NCBI RefSeq assembly: GCF_024362695.1
Contig: NW_026063254.1
Span: 558,001 to 622,000 of the forward strand
Reading direction: 5' to 3'
DNA length: 64,000 nucleotides
DNA from: Pectinophora gossypiella
Lineage: Eukaryota; Arthropoda; Insecta; Lepidoptera; Gelechiidae
Part shown: piece after piece, positions 9,566 to 19,769 of the stretch
How positions within the stretch are numbered: position 1 is the stretch's first letter
Layout of the letters: every line of letters starts with the position of its first letter
The notes under the pieces: generated by a model
What the model was told of the DNA's origin: nothing
Databases searched by the model: none
Seen by the model: only the letters and a program-made list of their open reading frames with translations
Position numbers and translations under genes: made by a program

Positions 9566-10957
9566 TCTATTATAAAACCGATTTACAAAAAAGACGACAA
9601 AACAGATCCCACTAACTATCGCCCCATTTCTCTACTGTCAACGTTTTCAAAAATATTTGAAAAGATCATGTATGATAGAGTCTATTACTTTTGCGAAAAA
9701 TATAAAATTTTTGATGAAAGCCAAAATGGTTTCCGAAAAAATAAATCTACTACATTAGCTGTATATAAATATGTACAAGAAGTTTTAAATACTTTGAATA
9801 ATAAAAAATACGCTGTGGGGTTACTATTGGACATGACAAAAGCTTATGACACTGTCCAATACGATATATTGCTCAGTAAACTTTATGGTATTGGGATCCG
9901 GGGTATAACATTTAAATGGTTTGCATCATATTTAAAAAATAGAGTGCAATATGTAGAATTAGAACATTACAATGAAAGTGAAAATTCAATTTTAATGGTA
10001 AGATCAGAGAAAAAAATAATAAATTCGTCAATTCCTCAAGGTAGCGTTCTCGGATGTCTCTTATTTTTGATATATATCAATGATTTGCCTAAAATATTAA
10101 ATGAACACTGTGTCTTATTTGCAGATGACATATCAATTTTAACTCAAAGTGAAAACAGTACAAATCTTATTGAAAAATTGAACTCTATCCTAAAAACAGT
10201 TACAACATGGATGCAATCTCACAATTTACAAATCAATTATTTAAAAACGAAACTTATGATTCTTCACCCTCCCCAAAAACGATCTTTAGACATTAATTTT
10301 AATTACAACGGGATCCAAATTGAACTAGTAAATGAATCAACGCTCTTAGGACTAGATATAGATAAACATGTAAATTGGAAAAAACACATACAAAAAATTT
10401 CAAATAAAATACCCCGATTCAATTACGCCCTTAAAGAAATTAAAAAAACTACAGACTTTTCTACTGCTCTCACCCTATACTATGCGTATGCATTTTCATG
10501 GTTTACTTATGGCATTATATTGTGGGGTAATAGTACCGAGGCACCTACTTTATTTATTCTACAGAAAAAAATAATCAGGATCTTAAATAATTTAAAACAA
10601 ACAGATAGCTGTCGACCACACTTCCGAAATCATAAAATACTTACGCTTCCTTCTTTATATATTTTAGAAATTTGTAAATTTGTTCGTAAATACCAAGATT
10701 TTTTTAAACGTCGCGAAGATCTCCCTGTAAAGTACACATTGCGCCATGGAAAAAGATTAAATTTACCTATATCTAGACTCGTCCTGCATTCTTGTAGCCC
10801 ATATGTGATGTCCATCAAAATTTATAATAAACTGCCTAACATATTAAAAGAAGAAAAAAGTGACAAAATCTTTATTAAAAAAATAAAAGAACTTCTCATT
10901 AATAAATGTTACTATAGTACTAGTGAATACCTTAATGATACTGATGTTACTACTTGA
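9566..10957 (+). CDS. CR1-type LINE reverse transcriptase, 5'-truncated (LINE Z)
   Basis: About 463 codons remain of an ORF2. The frame begins directly at the Helitron edge with IIKPIYKKDDKTDPTNYRPI, which is RT domain motif 1-2. It goes on through FRKNKSTTLAVYK, LLLDMTKAYDTV (motif A Asp), SSIPQGSVLGCLLF, and the catalytic FADD box in VLFADDISIL. The thumb and C-terminal region end in NDTDVTT. Endonuclease and the first RT residues are missing. The frame is open with no stop, so the fragment is young or was recently cut. Clade (CR1/jockey group) is by motif resemblance. Confidence 0.85.
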   Translation, partial: SIIKPIYKKDDKTDPTNYRPISLLSTFSKIFEKIMYDRVYYFCEKYKIFDESQNGFRKNKSTTLAVYKYVQEVLNTLNNKKYAVGLLLDMTKAYDTVQYDILLSKLYGIGIRGITFKWFASYLKNRVQYVELEHYNESENSILMVRSEKKIINSSIPQGSVLGCLLFLIYINDLPKILNEHCVLFADDISILTQSENSTNLIEKLNSILKTVTTWMQSHNLQINYLKTKLMILHPPQKRSLDINFNYNGIQIELVNESTLLGLDIDKHVNWKKHIQKISNKIPRFNYALKEIKKTTDFSTALTLYYAYAFSWFTYGIILWGNSTEAPTLFILQKKIIRILNNLKQTDSCRPHFRNHKILTLPSLYILEICKFVRKYQDFFKRREDLPVKYTLRHGKRLNLPISRLVLHSCSPYVMSIKIYNKLPNILKEEKSDKIFIKKIKELLINKCYYSTSEYLNDTDVTT

Positions 10958-11090
10958 AAAGCTTCCTCCTCTCTTTTAAACTTCTATTTTGTTGTGCCCG
11001 AAAGGGTCTATGATGTGAAACTCATACATGTAACTTACAAACTTGTACACCATCATAGTATGCAAATAAAGAATATTGAATATTGAATAT
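9566..11090 (+). mobile_element. LINE Z remnant with 3' tail of GAATATT units
   Basis: The reverse transcriptase fragment is followed by a short 3' UTR ending AAATAAAGAATATTGAATATTGAAT, a short tandem 3' tail typical of CR1-like LINEs. Its 5' end is the Helitron at 9565. The missing upstream part is not on the other side of the Helitron chain (before 5325), so the original element was either 5'-truncated exactly there or lost in a rearrangement. Confidence 0.75.
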
Positions 11091-13168
11091 ACAGCATTTA
11101 TAATATTTGTTTTCTCTTCAGATTTGGGAGTTGTGAGTGACAACGAGCAGATTACATAACAATGGGAGGATAACAAGGGCCTTAACTGAAAAAACTGGGA
11201 ATGTTCCCAAATAAACCTCACAGATGTAGAAGAAAGACAAAATAAATTAGTTTATTTTATTTCTGTTCCCTACTAAACTAGTAATAAAACATACTTGTTA
11301 CAAATACTTTTTGATTGTATTTTATTTATAACATCAAAACTTGCACAGAAAAAAGAAATATTTATATTTGTGATGGGTTGCTTATCTGTCACCACTCTGG
11401 TCATTATGTCCATCACAAGAGGCTGCAGTTGGTCTTTTTGGTAGTGCACGGCTCAGTCCATCCTGGTATGGTGGTGTGACTATGTATGTATGTACAGCAC
11501 CACAATGGTAGGTATGTTATGTAAGTATTTTTTTATACTCCTGGGTTCTTTTTTCTTTATTCATCACCATCTAAAACAAGTATAAGGCTTAGATAATTAT
11601 TCTAATAAGAAACAAACATAAATAGCCTATTTATTATGTCCCACTGCTGGGCTTAGGCATCCCTTCAATCAACCGGAGGGGGTATGAAGCATACTATATT
11701 CTGCTCGACTGCAGATTAGTGACCGTGTTTGGGCTAAATAGCCCGGGAATAACTGCTTGACGTGCCTTCTGAAGCACAGAATCATCTAACTTCTTCAGAC
11801 AATTGGATGAATCAAGTCTGCAGTTTCCTATACATACAAAGGACCTTGACAGCCTCTAAGTGATTTTGACGATGTCCCCATTGGGTATCAGACCCGGATC
11901 TCCAGATTGTGAGCTATGGTTAGAGAACCATAATCATAATCATAATCAACCACCAACCATAATTAACCATTAGACCAAAGAGGCTGTTATATATATAACT
12001 CATAGGTAGACAGATTTGCATTCATATTTAATGTACTTACATACCTGAGAGAACATTAGGGATCCATGTCACAGAAGTATTTTTGTTATTGGTGGCTATT
12101 AGGACTACTTGCAAATGTGAAAATCAAAGATTTATCACCTGAAATAAAAAAGGATTAATTAGGATACATACATACATCAATTCATGCTTACATTTCCTAA
12201 CGGGTTGGACAGAAACAAATATAATGATCAGAAGGATGTAAACAAAAAATGTGGGTTCCGTCACATTCCCAGTACATTTAGCATGCCATGATATTCGTGG
12301 AAACTGAGATAAAGCAGTAAAGAGCTTGTAAAAGAAGTTTTTTAGCCCACCTTTTGTTACTGCTAACTGGTGATTTTGTTTGGTTCACATCATAAAGTAT
12401 TTTGAAATAATCTAAAGGAATAAACCAACAAGTAAGGTATCTACCCAGAGCGGGATCAAGTGTGTTTGTAATTTGACTTGGGCAATAAACTGTTTGGTTG
12501 CTGCCATGTTATTTATACCTGATAACATTTACCTTGCTGTGGAGGCCTTCCTTCAGTGTACTTCTGTAGTTCCATTCCATAGATAGGTACATTACTTTTG
12601 TAGTAATTTTAAGTCCTTCAGGTCAAAAGGATAAGAAGAAGCAGGCAGTGCAGCCTGCACTGCGCGCCTGATAGGAGTCATTACAGTTTTGACACACACA
12701 GAGCTAGGTATGTGTTGATGTTACACGTTAATCGTTAATATCACTGGCACTGCATTGTTTCAAGCATCCACCACACGGTCCAGTTGAAAGTAGTGTTTAA
12801 GATTGACACAATTAGATTGTCCTCTTAGATAAATGTTTGGATTAACTTTGAAGATGATACTCATGCCAGAGACATCATCATACCAGCTAAGAGTCTTTTG
12901 TTTCGATGGGGCCTCCTCGCCGTCTTCTTTCTTTTACTGGTCTTTTAACACATATTTCTCGTTGATCCTTCTATTCGTATATTTAGAAGATTCTTTATCG
13001 CTATTTAAGCTATTTTGAGAGCGGCAAGGTCTTCCGAATGATCTGCAGGTGAAATCAGTGGCCGGAATTCACAAAAAGCGCCCAAAAAGTGCCGAAAAAC
13101 TGATTCATGTACGTAATTTTAAGAAGTTTAATTTTATCCGGCAAGTTTAGAAAACCGTATAAAATTAA
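11091..13168. other. Non-coding transposon interior with an old repeat fragment
   Basis: This stretch belongs to the interior of the GGTGCCGATTCC transposon or to older insertions in it. ORFs here (10976-11221 minus, 12833-13018 plus) are short and without recognisable motifs. A degraded interspersed repeat lies at about 11630-11960. I see no transposase, tRNA or promoter I can support. Confidence 0.4.
11630..11960 (+). repeat. Degraded lepidopteran interspersed repeat (LINE/SINE 3' region)
   Basis: The sequence GTCCCACTGCTGGGCTTAGG followed by a CTCGACTGCAGATTAGTG region has the look of a very common moth/butterfly repeat. The complement of its core (CCCAGCAGTGGGA) appears again at about 28955-28970. 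Assignment is from memory of the motif, not a search. Confidence 0.45.
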
Positions 13169-13287
13169 TCTATACTTATAATAAATCTGTAGAGAGGTCA
13201 ATTCTGTACATTAAATATTTTTTCAAAATAACTATCAGGGGGTGATAAGTGATCGATACTGATGCCAAAAATGCAATCAGTAAAATT

Positions 13288-13344
<57 letters not shown>

Positions 13345-15311
13345 ATGTTCCTTATAGAAACAAAAACTACTGGACGGATTTTAATGAAACTTGGTACAAT
13401 TATTCTTCACACTCCTGGACAGGTCATAGTATACTTTTCATCACGCTACAATCAATAGGAGCAGAGTAGTGAAGGGAAATCCTTTTGTATGAAAAACCTA
13501 AACCACTCAAGTTAGACTTTTGAAATTTGGCATGCAGGTACCTTAGATAACGTAGAGGTGCACTAAGAAAGGAATTCCCGAAATTCCCACGGGAACGGGA
13601 ATTAGCGGGAAAATCCTTTTGTATGAAAAATCTAAACCACTCAAGTTAGACTTTTGAAATTTGGCATGCAGGTACCTTAGATAACGTAGAGGTGCACTAA
13701 GAAAGGAATTCCCGAAATTCCCACGGGAACGGGAATTAGCGGAAAAATATTTTTGTATGAAAAATCTAAACCATTCAAGTTAGATGTTTGAAATTTGTCA
13801 TGCAGGTACCTTAGATACCGTAGAGGTGTACTAAGAAAGGAATTCCCGAAATTCCCACGGGAACGGGAATTAGCGGGAAAATCCTTTTGTATGAAAAATC
13901 TAAACCACTCAAGTTAGACGTTTGAAATTTGGCATGCAGGTACCATAGGTACCGTAGAGGTGCACTAAGAAAGGAATTCCCAAAATTCTCACGGGAACGG
14001 GAATTAGCGGGAAATACCTTTTGTATGAAAAATCTAAACCACTCAAGTTAGACATTTGAAATTTAGCATGCAGATACCTTAGGTACCGTGGAGGTGCACT
14101 AAGAAAGGAATTCCCGAAATTCTCACGAGAACGGGAATTAGCGGGAAAATCCTTTTGTATGAAAAACTAAACCATTCAAGTTAGACGTTTGAAATTTGTC
14201 ATGCAGGTACCTTAGGTACCGTGGAGGTGCACTAAGAAAGGAATTCCCGAAATTCCCACGGGAACGGGAATTAACGGGAAAATCCTTTTGTATGAAAAAT
14301 CTAAACCATTCAAGTAAGATGTTTAAAATTTGGCACGCAGGTACCTTAGACACCGTAGAGGTGTACTAAGAAATGAATTCCCGAAATTCCCACGGGAACG
14401 GGAATTAGCGGGAAAATCCTTTTTTATGAAAAATCTAAACCACTCAAGTTAGACGTTTGAAATTTGGCATGCAGGTACTTTAGTAAACTTAAAGCTTAGT
14501 TGCAACAGAATATTACAAAATTCCCACGGGAACGGTAGTTAGCGGGAAAAAACATTTGTATGAAAAAATCAAATCTAAATAAAAGGAGAAACTGACTGAC
14601 TCAGTGACTGACATATCAACGCATAGCCTGAACGGCTAAATGTAGGCATTTGAAATTTGGAAGGGACATAGCTTAGGTACCGTAGAGGTGCACTAAGAAA
14701 GGAATTCCCGGATTTCCCACGGGAACGGAAATTAGCGGGAAAATCCTTTTGTATGAAAAATCTAAACCGCTTAAGTTAGACGCTTGAAATTTGGCATGCA
14801 GGTACCTTAGTTAACTTAAACCTTAGTTGCAACAGGATATTGCAAAATTCCCACGGAAACGGGAGTTAGCGGGAAAAAAACATTTGTATGAAAAAATCGA
14901 AACCGCGTAAGATAGATGTTTTCAATTCAATTCAATTAAATTATTTATTGCATTCCATGTAGTACAATGGGGTGTTACATAGGCATAGGAACTAAAACAT
15001 GGACCCTGTAGGGCACAGCAACGTTGAAGGGAAGAGAGGAAGTGTGTATTAAAATTAAAACTCAATGAACAATCAATTAAAAAAAATCAATTCAATCAAT
15101 TGATTCAATCTAGCATGCATGCATACCTTAGTAAATATAAAGTTTATTTTTGGCTGTATTTTGAAAAATGGGAGTTATTGGGAAAAAAATTGTATGAAAA
15201 AATCTAAACTGCATAAGTTAGATGCTTGAAATTTGATATGCACTCCCACACACACAAAGATCTCTCTCTTATATAACACGCCACGCGGACGAAGTCGCGG
15301 GCAAAAGCTAG
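13169..15311 (+). mobile_element. B-type Helitron
   Basis: The element starts TCTATACTTATAATAAATCT after TTAA and ends AAAAGCTAG before T, with the usual 3' hairpin. A (TCTG)n run at 13291-13344 is followed by eight 134-bp units (13483, 13617, 13751, 13885, 14019, 14152, 14286, 14420). The long ORF 13249-13458 is only the repeat read through. It is nested in the GGTGCCGATTCC transposon, whose right arm resumes at 15312. Confidence 0.9.
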
Positions 15312-15519
15312 TTTAGAATAAGAGTTTAACGTCAAATTAATGTTCGCTAGAATAGCTTTTTGTCGCCTAAACCTAAATTGAGTAATTTAGAAACGTCATT
15401 CCTAAATTTAAGATTAGGCGTCAACTAAAATGTGCCGCCAGAATACAAATCCAGTTTTTGACATTTAAACCGTAATCTTAGCTAACTTAAATTTAAGTGT
15501 GTCTGCCGGAATCGGCACC
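15312..15519. other. Right arm of the GGTGCCGATTCC transposon
   Basis: These 208 non-coding bases end in the inverted terminus GGAATCGGCACC. Subterminal TAAATTTAAG and CTAAATTGAG motifs echo those of the left arm. Confidence 0.6.
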
Positions 15520-15522
15520 ATT

Positions 15523-16187
15523 TTATCAATAATGCTATCTTATTTTTGTTCCAAGATATTCGTTACGAATTAAATGGTGTAGAAATTGATAAAATTAAAA
15601 ATGCAGGTATAACAACAACTATAAAATCATATTTGTCTATGAATGAAAATGAATCTAAAACAGCAAGAATATGGGGTTGGTCGATTAATGGTTCCATGAA
15701 TTCCAACAGTGGAATATTTTCAGTGTCTATACCTTTAAATAAAATACTAGGTTTTGCAGAGGATTATAAAAAAATCATAATAAACTGTAAACACGAGTTG
15801 GTTTTGTTGAGAAGTAACACTAACTTAAATGCTTTACGGCTGAACAGTGGCGAAGTAGTAGATGATATTGTTATAACTAAAATAGTTTGGCGTGTACCTC
15901 ATATCAAAGTTTCTGATCGCGAGAGAGTTAATCTACTAAAACATTTAGAAAAAGACCGTTCTCTAACTTTAGCCTTCAGAAACTGGGATGTTTATGAGTA
16001 TCCTTTGCTTCCTAAAACGCAAAAGCATACTTGGTCAATCAAAACGTCTTCTCAAATAGAAAAACCACGCTTTATAATAATTGGATTACAAACGAATAGA
16101 AAACAAAATGTAAAGAGTTCTATGTCAGAATTCGATCATTGTAATGTAACTAGTGTTAAAGTGTTTTTGAATCAAATATATTATCCA
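15523..16187 (+). pseudogene. Major capsid protein (Polinton), central part, 3'-truncated
   Basis: This is the continuation of the gene begun at 4615. Removing the transposon joins base 4843 to 15523 within one codon and keeps the frame. Recognisable stretches are FQDIRYELNGVEID, RIWGWSINGSMN, IVWRVPHIKVSDRERV and FRNWDVYEYPLLPKTQKHTW, typical of insect Polinton capsid proteins. The frame runs to a Pro codon at 16185-16187, where a minus-strand Helitron begins; the remaining ORF to 16229 is Helitron sequence. About 298 codons are present in the two parts. The C-terminal region expected for this family is not found on the other side of the Helitron (31646 on gives an immediate TAG). Confidence 0.7.
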
Positions 16188-17732
16188 CTAGCTGGTACCC
16201 GCGACTTCGTCTGCGTACTTTTAATTTGAATATTAAGGATTATATAAAAGGAACGGTATAGCATGTGATTAAAAGAGAGTAAGTAGGTATATTTAAAAAA
16301 AAAATATCTGTTAACAGTCGTTATAAAGTACCTATGTATTCCATTGAGTGGCAGAAATTACCTAGGAATATTTATCGGTCCCTTATGTCCAAGACACTTA
16401 CAGGGGTCAGCGTCACGTTGTGTACAAAAATATTTTAAAATGACCTAATTTAAAACTTTTCTGTACACAACGTTTGCTATTTTGTTATTATTTGTTAAAA
16501 TGTAGAAATTGTTTGGACTCGACACTCGCGAGCAGGCCACGTATACACCACGTGCGCTCCCCCACCACAAGACAGCGCCGTTGACTGCCGCCACACTTCG
16601 GCGAATGTGCGCGACGACGAACGACGACCGACGGCAGTGGCGGCGATGCAGAGTATTCGTTAAAAGGAACTTTATCTACAAAAGCCAAATTTTTTTTAAC
16701 TTGATACACCCAAAACTACTAAATATCATGTTCCTAGGTTCAGTGGTTAATATTTTGTATACAAAAAGTTTGGCTTCGTAGTTCCCGTTCCGAATCCGTT
16801 CCGTTCCGTTCGAATTTCGGAAAATCCGTTTGTTGAAAAACTCTGCACATCCTAAGAGACCTACGTACCAAGTTTCATGGTTTTATCTTCAAAAATGACG
16901 AATACCCATACAAACATTCAACCCGTATTTCACCCCCATACTGGTAAAAATTTCAAAATGCTTGAACAAACGATTTTTTGTTTGTTATTTAGTGCCTAAA
17001 CACAAAATTTAATATTTTTATCTTGAAAAATGACGAACCTCATAAAAAATTTCAACACCTATTTCATCCCCTCAAAGATCGAATTTTCAAAAACGCTTTA
17101 ACAAATTGTTTTTTTATTTCTTATCAAGTTCCTAAATATAAAGTTTCGTGGTTTTATCCCCAAAAATGACGAACTCCCATACAAACTTTCAACCCTCATT
17201 TCACCCCCTCACTGGTCGAAATTTCAGCAACGCTAGAAAAATTTTTTAATTATTTTTTATCAAGTGCTTAAATATAAAGTTTCATGGATTTATATTTTAA
17301 AATTAAAATATCCCATACAAACTTTCAACCCCTATTTCAATCTCTTCGTCCCTTCTTTTCGCAATAAAAGGTATCCTATTTTCTTTCTCAGGGTCTAAAG
17401 ATTGTCTGTGCCAAATTTAATCAAAATCGGTTGAGAGGTTTAAGCGGGAAAGCGTAACAGACAGACAGACAGACAGAGTTACTTTCGCATTTATAATATT
17501 AGTAAGGATTATTTTCCCTCGTTAAATAGTAAACAAACTAAGTGTAGGTGTTATAATTTCGTTGACGAACTGATTACCTATCCGTTTCTTTGTCTAAAAT
17601 GAGTATTACCTTATTACTATGATTGATTACTGGGCTTAAAGTTCGTATAAATGTCTATCGAATTACCTCCTCAAGTTTAAAGCGTAGCTAGTCATGTAGT
17701 ACTATATTAATTATCTTCATTGCTTCGTCTTC

Positions 17733-17878
17733 TAGATTAGAATTGACACTTGTAGTACCACATACCATGTCGCCAGTCAGCACTGAGTTTTGAGAGAAAA
17801 AAAAAAAATCATAAAATAAAAATAAAAAGAGGGTATAAGTATATTATCTCGTTCCGATCGCACCTGTCACTCGTCATT
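17733..17878 (+). repeat. DIRS left inverted terminal repeat
   Basis: The segment from TAGATTAGAATTGACACTTG to CACCTGTCACTCGTCATT is matched in reverse complement by 27450-27593, including the A-rich tract and the GTATAAGTATATTATCTCG motif. The TATAAG motif and following CGTTCCG region could be the promoter, with transcription leading into the gag gene. Confidence 0.85.
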
Positions 17879-17973
17879 CACAGTTACAGTGTCCCGTCAG
17901 TTCGCACGTATTTACTTAATCGTTCCGAAAATAGTGAGACTATATCCTTGTGAAAAGTGTATTTTTGTAAAAT

Positions 17974-18142
17974 ATGGGGAAAAGAAAGCGAGAAAGCGAC
18001 GACTCACATGATTTCGACTATGTAGTTCGGAAGTTGAAGAAGCTTGAACGAAAATTAAACGGACGGCGGCGGTACAGGCGCCATGACTCAGTTGATTTAG
18101 AATCTCCGCAATCATCAAGGAATTCACCGATTCTTTTGGAAG
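17974..18142 (+). CDS. DIRS gag, predicted exon 1
   Basis: The ATG at 17974 opens 56 codons of a very basic, Arg/Lys-rich peptide (MGKRKRESDDS; KKLERKLNGRRRYRRH) that stays open to a splice-donor-like GAAG|GTAAAC at 18142/18143. Read on without splicing it would run into an intron-like region and stop at 18280-18282. The acceptor-like TGTCTATTTCAG at 18740-18751 restores a continuous frame with the main gag ORF. The basic peptide may bind RNA or act as a nuclear signal. Splicing is inference. Confidence 0.55.
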
Positions 18143-18751
18143 GTAAACTACGTTATTTATTTAACCTCGCTGCAAGCTCAATGATATGTTATGCAATGCA
18201 ATATAATACAGCATCACGCCTGTATCCCCTAGGGGGTAGTCAGATGTGTATATTATATATATACCCACTCCTTGCAAGCTAATTTTTTTATCACGTGTAG
18301 GGCAAGTACTGCGGGCAACCATTAGGGTTGTCACTTTACTTGCTGACGTGAAAACATATATTACGAGGATGCGAGCAACCACTACGGTTGTCAATTCACA
18401 GTGACCTAATAAAAGGAGAAATATCTTTTATAGCATGGGCCTCTTTTTTTTTTTTTTTTTGATCACGTGTAGGGCAAGTGCTGCGGGTAACCATTAGGGT
18501 TGTCACTTTACTTGCTGACGTGGAAACTCATGAGGGTGCGGGCAACCACCAAGGCTGTCACTTCGTGGTGATTCAACTAAAGAAGAAATAGTCTTTTATA
18601 GCATGGGATTTTTTATCACGTGTAGGGCAGGTACTGCGGGCAACCACTAGGGTTGTCACTTTACTTGCTGACGTGAATACATGCAAGTTCGTGGGCAACT
18701 GCAAGGGTTGTCACTTACTATATCACCCTAAAAATTAAATGTCTATTTCAG
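18143..18751 (+). other. Predicted 609-bp intron in DIRS gag
   Basis: The segment starts GTAAAC and ends TCTATTTCAG. Exon 1 ends after the first base of a codon and the acceptor supplies the other two, so the frame is kept; in-frame stops occur inside. It contains three tandem modules, described separately. The alternative is that gag starts unspliced at 18739. Confidence 0.5.
18285..18735 (+). repeat. Three imperfect tandem modules of about 130-170 bp
   Basis: ATCACGTGTAGGGCA begins modules near 18291, 18463 and 18615. Each holds GGGTTGTCACTTTACTTGCT then GACGTG and a GGCAAC...GTCACTT inverted-looking block, and the first two end in CTTTTATAGCATGGG. Each module therefore carries several GGCAACC/GGTTGTC pairs that can form small hairpins. 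Position within the predicted intron suggests a regulatory or splicing role, which is inference. Confidence 0.75.
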
Positions 18752-19761
18752 ACGATGACTTACATTTCGAAATGGATCCCTCCATGGAGGAACACGTTCC
18801 GACGGATCCGCAAGAACTTCCTTCTGAACCGGTACCATCGACAAGCGCAATCGCCGCAACCATAATAAATAGCACCCCCGCCTCACCCGCGCCCCGTTCA
18901 CAGCCACTATCGCCTCCGCCGACAGCAGATCAGGATAAAAATGCAGTAGACGCTTCACTGACTACTCCGGAGCTAGACAGTGCTATTTTAGAAATTTTTG
19001 GAGACGATCCATCAGTTATCAAAGATTATGGACAGGAGATACAGAGTGATCTCGCAGTAAGGCTACAACACATTGCTACGAACGGACTTTCAAAAGAAGC
19101 ACGTAAGGAATTATGCGATAAGTACTTGCCTCCTAGCAACTGCCCTCTTATCGACGCTCCGCAACTTAATGCAGAAATCAGGGCTGCTATTTCAGAACCA
19201 GTTTTAAAGCGCGATAAAGGTATCGAGCTAAAACAAAAGCAGCTTGGATGCTCAATCACATGTATCAGTCAAGCTATCAGTATTCTTGTATCGCAACAAA
19301 ATAAAGATACGTCGGTTATTAAACTTTTGATGGACGCCAACCGCTTACTATGTGATCGCCAAAACCAAGACTCGATGACGAGGCGCAACTTTATATTATT
19401 CACCCTGAAAAAGGATATGAGGGATGAATTAATAAAAACAAAAGTAGATAAACTTCTGTTTGGTACTGATTTCGCAGAAAAACTCAAAATTGCTAAGTCC
19501 ATTTTTAAGTCCAGTGCTGATCTAAAAGCACCGATGCGTTCTAATAAGACTGCAGCAAATAAGATCAAGACTGCGCCTCATACAGCCGCAGCACCGCCTC
19601 CACCCAGACAAAATTTAAACTGGAAGGGTCCTCCCTCAAACCGCAGGCCTCAAGTGAGCCAGAGGACCAGGGAGCCTGCTCAAAGGAGTCTAGCCTCGCA
19701 ACACAGCAACTCGCAGACATCGAATCGAGCGCCGCCGCAGCAGAGGCAGAGACGCCGCTAG
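18752..19761 (+). CDS. DIRS gag-like protein, main exon
   Basis: About 336 codons to the TAG at 19759-19761. An acidic, Pro/Ser-rich N-terminal part is followed by a helical domain (about 19140-19520, including QLGCSITCISQAISILVSQ and MTRRNFILFTLKKDMRDELI) seen in gag-like proteins of arthropod DIRS/PAT elements, then a basic Pro/Arg/Gln-rich tail (QRQRRR end) suited to nucleic acid binding. No zinc knuckle is seen. Without splicing the ATG at 18739 would add four residues only. The RT frame overlaps its last part in another phase. Confidence 0.75.
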
Positions 19762-19769
19762 AAGCCAAC

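Larger units (their letters stand above)
4844..15519. mobile_element. DNA transposon, imperfect TIR starting GGTGCCGATTCC, ATT target duplication
   Basis: The left end GGTGCCGATTCCTGCAAACA and the reverse complement of the right end GGTGCCGATTCCGGCAGACA form an inverted repeat; similarity fades over the next tens of bases, where both arms are rich in TTAAATTTAAG-like motifs. ATT at 4841-4843 and again at 15520-15522 fits a 3-bp target duplication, and removal restores the capsid reading frame exactly. Most of the 10,676 bp is later insertions (Helitrons at 5325-9565 and 13169-15311, a LINE at 9566-11090). No transposase is visible. Three-base duplication suggests PIF/Harbinger, although that family normally duplicates TTA/TAA, so the superfamily is open. 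Confidence 0.65.
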
